DNA of 64,000 nucleotides from NCBI GenBank assembly GCA_033964015.1, contig CM066919.1:24995204-25059203 (forward strand), written 5' to 3'. The position numbers and the translations under genes are program-made. The notes under the pieces are model-generated. The model did not search any database. It saw only the letters and a program-made list of their open reading frames with translations, and was not told where the DNA came from. Positions 23,451 through 33,800 of the stretch are shown here, piece after piece. Source of the DNA: Scolanthus callimorphus. Lineage: Eukaryota; Cnidaria; Anthozoa; Actiniaria; Edwardsiidae. Every line of letters starts with the position of its first letter. Positions within the stretch are counted from its first letter, which is position 1.

Positions 23451-23697
23451 AGGAGCCCTTCAACAGGAGTAGATTAATCTATTTTTAGATTGTAGATTTT
23501 GAATCCCGGAGAATTATTTGTCATGGTTGCAAATTATGTCTCCCTCAAAAGTGCCACCCTTGCACGCATTGCATGCGTTGAACCCAACATTCTTACTATC
23601 AGCTTTTATTTATCAACCACAATCTAAAAATAGACTCTTCTATCTGCCATGTGCATATGGCAAGATCCAGAAGATGGAGACTCCTTGATGGGCTCCT
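23451..23697. mobile_element. MITE with AGGAGCCC.. ends downstream of gene C
   Basis: The left side has AGGAGCCCTTCAACAGGAGT and then CTATTTTTAGATTGTAGATT. The right side has AATCTAAAAATAG and ends CTCCTTGATGGGCTCCT. Inverted similarity is patchy but ordered. It lies about 135 bp after the end of gene C and has no ORF. Confidence 0.5.
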
Positions 23698-23909
23698 GCA
23701 GTGATGCAGTTATTCTGCTGTGATGCAATTATTCAGACTCACCAGTCACGTATTTGGGAGAGGCCTTTCGGTGGTGTCACGTCCCTGAGCACAGGAATAC
23801 CGCCAGAACACAACCTATGTCGCCCTCCCTGCCCATAATGCATTGCTTTGTTTTTGTTCACATGATTCATTGCATCAGAAACTCTGCATATCAAGAAAGC
23901 GTGCTGTCG

Positions 23910-24065
23910 TTTTTATGGCAAATCCGCGCGGGTTGCCTGTGGTGTTCAAAGCGCGACTCAGGCCCCTCGGCGGGGGGTAAAAACAAAACGGCGACCAAGA
24001 GAAGGATGTTTCTCGAGTATCTGCAAGTTTTGGTCAATTTTCCTACTTTTTTCGCTAAGATATGA
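23910..24065 (+). repeat. Second copy of the GGGTTGCCTGTG dispersed repeat
   Basis: It matches 19575-19775 through the blocks GGGTTGCCTGTGG, GGCCCCTCGG, GCGACCAAGAG, GATGTTTCTCGAGTATCTGC and TTCGCTAAGATATGAG, ending at the same point. Confidence 0.65.
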
Positions 24066-24256
24066 GGATAAGTACTTACAGACCTTCCAAATAAGGTAAG
24101 AAAGAAAGAAAGAAGAAAGGATCTTCTCCTCATCGTGAGGGAACTCAAAGCGGCTGAAAGCACACAACCGCTAGACAAGGAGAGGTTGGAGAACTTAACG
24201 GGCTGCATTAGATGGCGCAAATTGCAGCCGCGCAGCTTACAATCATGAGGACTGTT

Positions 24257-24378
24257 TTACAGTATGTATGCCTCCGAGAGTCAGGCCATTGCACCGGGAG
24301 ACAATCCCCTACTCTTACGAAGAGTGCAATGGGTTCTTTAGCGTCCACCTTGAACAGGGGTAGAAGGGAAGGCAGACG

Positions 24379-24409
<31 letters not shown>

Positions 24410-24560
24410 TAAGGAAACACAGTAGAACTAAGTTCAACTCACAATATGATCTTGTCTCAATCACGACTCGAACAGAAAGAAAATTTCCTCTGTCCCAGCC
24501 GGGAATCGATCCTGGACCAAACTTCCTGATAAGGAAGTTTTGCAACGTCGGCAAAACGAC
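24257..24560 (-). mobile_element. SINE-like element with tRNA-type box B and a conserved 3' tail
   Basis: On the minus strand the head carries GGATCGATTCCCGGC, a good Pol III box B. A body follows, then CTTTCGGATGAGACAATAAA, CCGAGGTCCCGTCTGCC and CGCTAAAGAACCCATTGCA. The tail block is shared in opposite orientation with 26955-27045 and 51715-51810. A tRNA-like head joined to a tail found elsewhere is the layout of a SINE. Box A was not confirmed. Confidence 0.45.
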
Positions 24561-26954
24561 AGCTTTTGGCGAAATTTTCTTGATATGGCTTATTGCAAGG
24601 GAATTCTACTATTACGAGTTTTCTTACGCTTGTACAGCAAAAATCCTCTAACCTGACCACTTTTTGTCGACTGTCTCGAGCTGATGAAGCTGATATCGAA
24701 AATGGCGGCGAAGCATTGCATTATGGGCAGGATGAGACGGATCCTTTAAATTGAGCGTACACCATTTATCAGCGCAGAGGAACACTTTGTTATCTTGCTT
24801 GCTTCTTAAAGAAAAATAAACAAGTTTCCTTGCTGCAGACATTTTGGAAGGGGGAACCATTTGAATGAGTATACACCTTATGACGTAGGATAAATATATC
24901 ATCCAAAAGTGCTCACACAATTCTTATGTCATTTTAACTGAAACGAGGGGCACATCCCCCCCCTTGGTCCTTCACTCATAGCTGCACAGCCAGATCCGGA
25001 AGTCACCCCCTTAGGAATTCCACAGCTGATCCGGATTGGTCTATCTCATCACCGGGCGATACTCTTGATCTGCATAAAATGATTTAGACATTTACGATGT
25101 TCATTTACCTCTCGATCATGCTCTAGATCGTAATACTGCATTAGATAATGTATTGAATTATGAATTAATAGACTCTAGCAAGAGTAGATTAACAAGAGTT
25201 AGATTCTTTCGTACTGTATTTGTCCACATCACAGTCAGCAAAGTGTCTATTTTTAGATTTGAATTTCGCGCGCGAAAGTATTCGAATCCCCTCTTGATTC
25301 CCCTGAATTCATCGTATACCCAACACACACAAAAATAGAGAATATCCTACAATATCTTTGCGACTTTAAAGGTTTTTCGAATGATCTGTGATTTAATTTT
25401 AGGCTGGATCTCACAACTCTTCGCGTGGCGAGAAAGTGGGAACCCTGTGGATGACGAATTTTAGCGGGAAACCTAGTTCTGAGACACTTTTCTGACTGTG
25501 ATTCGGGCGTACATAGTAAATATGGAAACTCTTGGTAATCCACTCTTGAAATCCACTCTTGACTCTAGAGGATCACGCCTGACTCGTCTTGACTGTAATC
25601 ATATCAAGAAAGACATTGTCGTCTTTCTAGAGATAGACCGGGCTTCCTGTGGTGTCTCGTCTACCTTGTTTCCAGGTTCTTGACCGTGAAAAACACAGCA
25701 GAAAATGCACAGAACATATTTTCTCGAGTATATTTGAGTTCTGGTTGAGTTTGAAGTATTCTACGTCAATAAAAATAGTGAACAACTTGCTGGGATTCCA
25801 AATATGGTATGCAGATACTTCCTTATAAGGAAGTTGAAGAAAGTCGACAATTTTTAAGGGAATTTTCTTGATATGTGTTATTCAGTTTTCTCGCGCAGGT
25901 TCACGGGTTGCCTGTGGTTTTTAAATCTCGTCTCAGGCCTCTCAGGCAGTTTAAAATATTCTGAGAGGCAAAGCTGAAATATTATTCGGTGATTTTTTTC
26001 CTTTGAAAATTGAATTCGGCGGCAGTTGTTTCTCATTTGCTACTTTCCCTTCCATAATTTATACACGGTCTGTATATAGGCTGTAAAAAGTAAAATAGCA
26101 GATAAAATGCGCAGAAACATAAAGGTTTTAGGAGGTCTAATTGCGTAGAAAGACAATACCGCAGTAAAATAAACATCCAGTGGTGTACCAGAGCATGCGA
26201 AGCACTACCAGTGCAGCGAGGACTGGGTGCAACTCCCAGCTGGGTGATTCTGTGGTTGCAGGAGTGTTACAGCGAAACCTAAAGAGAGATAGGCGAGAGG
26301 AAAAAGAGAAGATATCAAAATGAGAGATACCGGTTTGTTTTTCATATGCTTGTTTCATAAGGCCAAAAGCCTCTTATGAACATTTTGTAAGTAAATAAAT
26401 ACAATTTGAAGCTCTATACTCGCTCCTCTCGCATTCAAAAGGAACTTGTACTACGTTTGTACTGAATTACAGGGACGCTACTCAACTTGCGCAAATGGAC
26501 GCGCAGACAGATTAAGGCAATTAATAGATTGAGATCCAAAGAACAGACAATAGAGCGACTTAATTATTTTATGACGCAAATATTCATTATATCTCGTTAC
26601 GTAAGGCGCTTTAAGCCTGGGAACCAGACGCATCAGTGGTTTTAAGAACGCGGAAACTTATACATACATTGTACAGCTATTGAAGATCATACCAGCGCTC
26701 TCTACAGCACACAGTACTTCAGCTTACATGTAACTCCGTAACGCATAGTAAGGAAAAAGAGATGAGATAAGTGACCAGGAAGAGTGAGTTAGGGTAGGGA
26801 GGTCTAGAACGTGGAGCGGCAAGCTCTCGATGGAGACCGGGAAATTTACCATTATTCAGAGTGAGTACTTCTCGTCTCCCATTGATAGCCCTAGAAGACG
26901 AGAACACCAAGAGGACATGAAACACTGTTTCAGCTTGTAGTTGGAAGACTTGTC

Positions 26955-27180
26955 TCCCGCGGTCGTCTTTCGGATGACACAATAAACTGAGGTCCCGTCT
27001 CGCCTTTCTACTCTACCCAGCTTCAGGGGGGACGTTAAAGAACCACTGGGGATGTAATAAACCCTCTGGCAGTGACCACCCTCAGTGTCTGTGCTTATGA
27101 CCGCTTGGCTGTCAGTGGTGCTGTTGAGACCCAGCGCAATTCAGTTTACGAGCTGCAAGTCTGGGGAGTCGGTCTCCGAT
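26955..27180 (+). repeat. Retroelement-type 3' tail (CGGATGA(G)ACAATAAAC block)
   Basis: The ordered blocks CTTTCGGATGACACAATAAA, GAGGTCCCGTC, GACGTTAAAGAACC, CTGTGCTTATGACCGC, GTTGAGACC, AATTCAG and CTGGGGAGTCGG match 51715-51910. The first part matches 24305-24415 in reverse. The shared tail suggests a retroelement 3' end used by several SINE/LINE copies. Confidence 0.5.
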
Positions 27181-27213
27181 ATATATAAATATTTATTATG
27201 AAGACACATGTGT

Positions 27214-29632
27214 TAGCAGAGGTTTAGCAGACCTGTTGAGATATTCACACAGCTATAACTTTATCAATTCTTAACGTATCATATCAGATTTACACAAGAA
27301 ATAATGCGTTACCTGCACGACAGTTTGACATAAACCTTTTTATATTTTACGCGTTTTCTAAAATTCAGCATAATTCCGGCTTTTTGGACCAAAAACTCAT
27401 AAGTCTGTCAATTTTATAAGTATCAAAACAAATCTTATATATTAACAAAGAGCATGAAAATTTTGACAAAATACCTAAACATAGGCTTAGTTGAATCATT
27501 TTTGACCGAATTTCAGAGGTTTGAAACATTAGGGGAACTCGACTAAAATTGAGCCAGGAGTGTCAGGCGTTCCTAGCAAAATGCCTTGAAGTCCGATGCG
27601 TTCTTTTAACTTTTTCAACTTGTATCTCGGTCAACACATTGATATCCGATCAACGTACCAGAATTCAGTCATTTTGACGGTCTCAAGAGTGGAAATTCGG
27701 CGAGAAAAAAAACTAAGAATAAACATTCATTTGGCCAGGAATGCCTGACACTTCTGGCATAATTTTAGTCGAGTTCCCTAAAACTTTCAAAACACCGTAA
27801 TTCGGTCAATAACCATCTGATCAAGCTCATATTTAGATATTGTGTCAAACGTTTGATACTCTTTTTAATTATGTAAGATTTGTTTTGATACTTATAAAAT
27901 TGACAGACTTGATTTTTTGGCCCGAAAAGCCGGAAAATGCTGAATTTTAGAAAACGCGTAAAATAAAAAAGGTTTATGTCAAACTGTTGTGCAGGTATAC
28001 CATAATTTCTTGTGTAAATCTGATATGATTTAGTTAAGATTTGATAAAGTTACAGCTGTGTGAATATTTTCACAAGAGACAATGTGTGAGAGGTTTAGCA
28101 GACCTAATGAGATCGGCTCTGCTAAACCTCTCACTCATTGTCTCTTGTGAAAATATTCACACAGCTATAACTTTATCAAATCTTTAGTAAATCATATCAG
28201 ATTTGCACAAGAAATAATGCTTTACCTGCACGACAGTCTGACGTAAATATTTTTTTACTTTACGCGTTTTCTTAAATTCAGCATTTTCCGGCATTTTGGA
28301 CAAAAACATCAAGTCTGTCAATTTTATAAGTATCAAAACAAATCTTATATCTTAACAAAGAGCATGAAAATTTTATCAAAATACCTAAACATAGGCTTTA
28401 ATTGAATCATTTTTGACCGAATTTCAGAGGTTTGAAACATTAGGGGAACTCGACTAAAATTGAGCCAGGAGCCCAGGTTCCTAGCAAAATGCCTTGAAGT
28501 CCGATGCGTTCTTTTAACTTTTTCAGTTTGTATCTCGGTCAATACATTGATATCCGATCAACGTACCAGAATTCAGTCATTTTGACGTCTCAAACGTGGA
28601 ATTCGGCGAGAAAAAAAATTAAGAATAAACATTAATTTGGCCAGGAATGCCTGACACTTCTGGCATAATTTTAGTCGAGTTCCCTAAAACTTTCAAAACA
28701 CCGTAATTCGATCAATAACCATCTGATCAAGCCTATATTTAGATATTGTGTCAAACTTTTGATAATCTTTTTTATTATGTAAGATTTGTTTTGATACTTA
28801 TAAAATTGACAGACTTGATTTTTTGGCCCGAAAAGCCGGAAAATGCTGAATTTTAGAAAACGCGTAAAATAAAAAAAGGTTTATGTCAAACTGTTGTGCA
28901 GGTATACCATAATTTCTTGTGTAAATCTGATATGATTTAGTTAAGATTTGATAAAGTTACAGCTGGGTGAATATTTTCACAAGAGACAATGAGTGAGAGG
29001 TTTAGCAGACCTAATGAGATCGGCTCTGCTAAACCTCTCACTCATTGTCTCTTGTGAAAATATTCACACAGCTATAACTTTATCAAATCTTAACTAAGTC
29101 ATATCAGATTTGCACAAGAAATAATGCTTTACCTGCACGACAGTTTGACGTAAATGTTTTTTTACTTTACGCGTTTTCTAAAATTCAGCATTTTCCGGCA
29201 GTTTGGACAAAAACATCAAGTCTGTCAATTTTATAGGTATCAAAACAAATCTTATATCTTAACAAAGAGCATGAAAATGTTGACAAAATACCTAAACATA
29301 GGCTTAATTGAATCATTTTTGACCGAATTTCAGAGGTTTGAAACATTAGGGGAACTCGACTAAAATTGAGCCAGGAATGTCAGGCGTTCCTAGCAAAAAA
29401 TGCCTTGAAGTCGATCGTCCGATGCGTTCTTTTAACTTTTTCAACTTGTATCTCGGTCAAAACATTGATATCCGATCAACGTACCAGAATTCAGTCATTT
29501 TGACGTCTCAAGCGTGGAATTCGGCGAGAAAAAAAACTAAGAATAAACATTAATTTGGCCAGGAATGCCTGACACTTCTGGCATAATTTTAGTCGAGTTC
29601 CCTAAAACTTTCAAAACACCGTAATTCGATAT
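27214..29632. repeat. Tandem array of palindromic ~907-bp units (2.7 copies)
   Basis: The units start at about 27214, 28105 and 29012, and the third is truncated at ~29632. Each unit is close to an inverted repeat of itself. The first half runs from AAATATTCACACAGCTATAA through TACCTGCACGACAG, TTTACGCGTTTTCT and AATTTTATAAGTATCAAAAC. The second half is the reverse complement in mirrored order. An inner mirror pair reads AGGGGAACTCGACTAAAATT and AATTTTAGTCGAGTTCCCT. The junctions are short palindromes around GGTTTAGCAGACC...GGCTCTGCTAAACC. There is no coding content. Confidence 0.88.
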
Positions 29633-30533
29633 TTCATATGTTTCTTCGCTAGTAAACCGGCCGTCTCCCTCTACTCGGGCCAGTGTCCAAGGGCACTTAC
29701 CATCCCTCGAATTGCAAGCTACAACTTTATCACTCAACACTCAACATGAAAACGGCAACCACGTGTCAGTGAAATCAGGGGTAACAATATTTATTATATA
29801 TATATTTATTTGCTCAAGACAGAATTGACTGAAACAGTGTGCACCAGAAATGCCTAAAAGGATTTTAGGTAGTTATTCATTCCAAGGGTTTATGAAAATC
29901 AATAAGCAAAGCAAAGAAAAAAAGAGAAAAAAAACCATACCATACTGTTTCAGTTTTTAAAATTCGAATGTATCATGTATAACACAACTGAACTTTATTA
30001 GGATCAACGTAACACAACGGAACATCGTATTACAAAGCAATCTTCCTTCTTAACTGTCTGAACTGTCTTAGAAACTATCATCTATCAATGTTTGCAAAGC
30101 AGCAAGATGTTTAACAACTTCTATTCAAAAACATCAAAGTACGTACAAAGGAAGCTTTTGTGACGCAGCTTGTGAGTTGTTCCAGGTTCTTACACGGGAG
30201 AACAGCCTGCTTTCAGCATTCACTTTCTGCTACCAGAAAATACTAGTTTCTAGAACAGTTAAACTTGTAAAGCTTTCGTTTTACTAGCCAATCAAATCCG
30301 TTTTATATGTAGCTTTACAGACGCTATGCACGTGCACTTTACAGACGATATGCACGTGCAGGCAATGATTTCTTCTTGTTCTCTGCTATTGTTATTCTAA
30401 ATATACACGTGACCGCAGTGGCATAGAAACAAGAGTAAATACCAATCTAACATAAACTAGGTCTGTACTTCAAAATGCCTTATCAAGAATATTGTATCAG
30501 AGGAATGCCCTACTTATGAGCCCCTGATCGCGG
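29633..30533. other. AT-rich intergenic, 3' flank of gene D
   Basis: No gene was seen. It contains AT runs near 29790-29810 and two ~24-bp direct copies of CAGACGCTATGCACGTGCA at about 30319-30360. On the minus strand a possible AATAAA lies at about 29992-29998, some 800 bp beyond the stop of gene D. Confidence 0.4.
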
Positions 30534-30542
30534 CCCAGCCAC

Positions 30543-30804
30543 CTGCCTGGTATCCAAGCGCGTTCTAGCGATTTTCGAGGCGAGAGAGAGAGAGCGACTG
30601 GAAGCGAGTTAGTTCGAAAGGCATCATGGGAGGGGCGAGCGAAATGTCGCATCTCATTTCTTCGGTTGAGCATTCCCGTGGTCCTTTGCGACAGCGCCCG
30701 AGCCTTCCCATGATGCACTGCGCGCCTCGAGATTTTACCTTTCGCGGATCGCCGCAGGTTGTTGCCCTTTTTTGACACACCTGAGACGCCTAGGTACGAG
30801 GCAG
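30543..30804. mobile_element. MITE with 9-bp target duplication abutting the stop codon of gene D
   Basis: It begins CTGCCTGGTATCCAAG and ends CCTAGGTACGAGGCAG, a ~16-bp imperfect inverted pair. It is flanked by a perfect 9-bp direct repeat, CCCAGCCAC, at 30534-30542 and 30805-30813. Base 30813 is the last base of the TAG stop codon of gene D (minus strand), so the insertion lies immediately after the coding sequence. The interior has GAGAGAGAGAG and CATGATG words. A related end, CTGCCTCGTACCCAGGC, occurs at 54936. Size and target duplication suggest a Mutator-like MITE. Confidence 0.85.
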
Positions 30805-30812
30805 CCCAGCCA

Positions 30813-33800
30813 CTATCTAAAGGGAATGGGATCCAACTCTTTCTCTAGATAGTCCTTACTGAATTCTTTATGTTTAACTTTCTTTAAACGCTTGAAAGGG
30901 AATTCCGCAATGTCTTTGCTTTTCTTGATAGCCAGTAGAGGTCCGTTCAACACACCACAGACATCCCGGTCGGAAGCAATCTTGATGAAACCATCATCGC
31001 CCCACAGGTGCCCCCACGAGTTCTTGATTAACCAATAGGGGGTACCATTGTCCACACCATAACCAATTGTTAACACTGCGTGATCAGTCTTTCTCTCTGA
31101 AAGATAAAGTCAAATCCATCAGATCCCTATAGTCGTTACCTATCCCGGGTTTTCTTGGACAAAACAACGCGGCCGTTAAATAACTAGAACCGCGCCCATT
31201 TCCAAGTATGAATAACCACTGAATAGGCGTCTACTATCCAGGCTATTGATGTGCCTGTTGTAACTTGCTAGTTGTGTTACATTCCAAAGGCATTTCTAAA
31301 GAAATGAGATAGCGCGCGCTTATACCTAAATCTCATTCTCATACTCTGAGCCCCCCGGCTCGTCACTTCGCACCTCTTGCCTTTGCTGGTTGGCCGATTT
31401 TGAACGTTGGGGGATGCGCAGAGTTCTTTCCGTCAACGACTCTGTATCAAATCTCGCGCATGCGAGGTGACGAAAGGGGAGCTCTGCCCGAGATGTGAAC
31501 TTACTGCATTTGTAGTCATCATAAATCCCGTGGCTGTAGAATCGGAACGTTTTGCGGTCCGCGTTAACCGATGACACTATTGGTCCGTGCGTTGCCAGGG
31601 CGAATTTCAACAGAAGCGCATGATGTTTCTTGACTCGCATGTAGCCGTCAATATGTTCGGTAGTGCAGTTACTTCCTTTCCCGCAATGGCAAAATCCTTC
31701 CTGTGAAAACCAAGCACTGGTTAATGGACCGTCTAAGGCTTGGTTTAAGCGTCGAAAAAGCATGTTACTGACAAATGTAATTTGTCTCGACGTTAGAAGG
31801 CACGATGCGTGCCAAGCGAAATCAGAGTATTTGGTTCGGCAATATACCTCCTTACCTCGGTATCCAAATTGCTCATTTCAAATCATGTGATGTTTTCATC
31901 TTTTGAAATGGTTCCATATCCACGTGAAAATGCCGAAAAAATTTCAGGAAGACAAAGGATTTTTCTTCATGTAAACATCACGTTGTTTGAAATGGGCAAT
32001 TTGTACGTAGGTAAAGAGGCCTATAGCATGACCTGCATAAGTCCACGTCGAAGCTTTTTCAACTCTAGAAGTCCCAGTAGCGTCGAACCTTATTCATTCA
32101 ATTTGGTTACGTGCAACATTGGCTCGACTGGGTCAAGATGGTGGCCAGTACATGACAAGTGTGACAAGACTTTTAAAATAACGTCGTACGCGTGTGGCCT
32201 CGAGGGTATACGAGCTTCGTGTTCATATACTCTCAGCTTACCTGTGCTAAATACTCCCCGTAGTCCGCCTTAGTGGCGACGCCATTCCGTTTGATCCACC
32301 TTAAGGTGCGATCCTGGAATCCACCTCTACAACCATGGTTACCAGCCGGCCACGTGCAGTCCACCAACTGCTGCCTCGAGAGCTTGACTAGTTTGCCGGT
32401 CTGCAAGAGAGACGGAACAAAATCACTGGAGATTGATGAACAGGACATTGCTACGACTTCGCTATTCGCTGTTTGGCCAAATTCATGTTAGCACGTTGAC
32501 CACAAATGTCATTTTATTTTAGAAGGCTTGATGATTTTAACGACATTGACTGCCTTCCCACCAGCTTTGATCCTCTTTCCAGTAGTGAAGACCTGCGATC
32601 ACAGGGTGTTTTCGTTGCTTCTCGCAACATTTAGAAAAGTGACAATCTGAATAAATGATTTCCTCCGGTTATTTACCTTAAAGAAATATGTTGCCTCGAC
32701 CGCCCCTAGGGCAGAGAATGTCCAGCAAGACCCACACAGTCCTTGGCTCTCAACACGAGTCACCGCACCTACAATAGAACAGATTATACACCAAGTTCTA
32801 AATCTGTGCTCCCGCGTCAATGCTGCTGGCATTACAAAAGCTTTAGTATGCGCGATTTTTTATACGCGCTTCCGTAAATCAGTTGAAGCTCTGGCTCGCG
32901 AATTTATCCATGTATTGTACTTCCACAGAGTAATGCTACGGCAAAACACTTGGACCCATGTAGCGCGCAACATTTTTGTCCTGCATGTTTCCCCGAGTGG
33001 CTAAACTAGGAATCGACGCGTGTGGCTCGGAAACACAAAATTATTGTCTGGCGAAGAAACATTTTTGGTGTCCCGGCTAAAGAATTTTGTCGCGCGCAAC
33101 AATGTTTCATGCGTGGCCTAATGTGTCCGGCTACAATGTTGCGCGCTACATGCGTCAAGAGTTTAGCCAGGCCCTTAAAAGCACTAAAAACGGCAGGGGA
33201 GATCATGAGGGCTCGATTTTCGCATAAAGCATGCTTGCGCAAGATCCCTAATCACAGAAAGCGGCATCTTGTGAGTTACGTATGATATATATATATCTTC
33301 ATACCGTAATCTCTCCAGTCCAGGTTCACGGGAATCTCTCGAAGTGCAGCTGTCAGGTTAAAGTGTATCTCTTGCGCATGCTTATCCTTGATGTCATCAT
33401 GGAGAAGACCATTTGTCACTCGCACTTCATTCTCTGATAGATCAGCTAAGTGGTTTGACTTCAGCTTGTAACGCAGATGCTCTCGATTCTTGGAGTTTAT
33501 AAATCTAAAGGAGAAAATATTCAATTACGTACGCAAATATGAAATTGTAAATTTTGAGTCATCCAGTTGGTAAATTAATGTAAAGGTTAAAACACTTACT
33601 GGAAATACGAACGTTTCGACGTTTCGACCGTGTCTCATGGCCTTCATCAGGCGAATACCGCACTGTCACGTAACACCGCTGTGTCACGGGACAGGCTGTC
33701 ACCTACGTGTTACGTGACAGTGCGGCATTCGATGTTTGAACAAGACGTATTTTCCCTCGTTATTTTCTCTCTATTGTTTTACAAGGGAAAATACGTCTGA

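Larger units (their letters stand above)
23698..27213. other. Gene-free repeat-rich interval between gene C and the palindrome array
   Basis: No gene was recognised. Besides the elements listed separately it has a fragment at about 25549-25625 (GACTCTAGAGGATCACGC...GACTGTAAT) that recurs at 46838-46890. A GGGTTGCCTGTGG fragment lies near 25905. A tRNA-like patch near 26170-26250 contains GTGTACCAGAGCATGCGAAG and CTCCCAGCTGGG. Open frames here are short and do not match known proteins. Confidence 0.5.

Noticed and set aside
26170..26250. tRNA gene candidate
   Set aside because: The tRNA-like words do not fold into a complete cloverleaf that I could trace. It is more likely a SINE fragment.
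33630..33660. GTCTCATGGCCTTCATCAGG-like string, a possible Penelope or non-LTR retroelement fragment
   Set aside because: Too short, and no reverse transcriptase or endonuclease remnant nearby.
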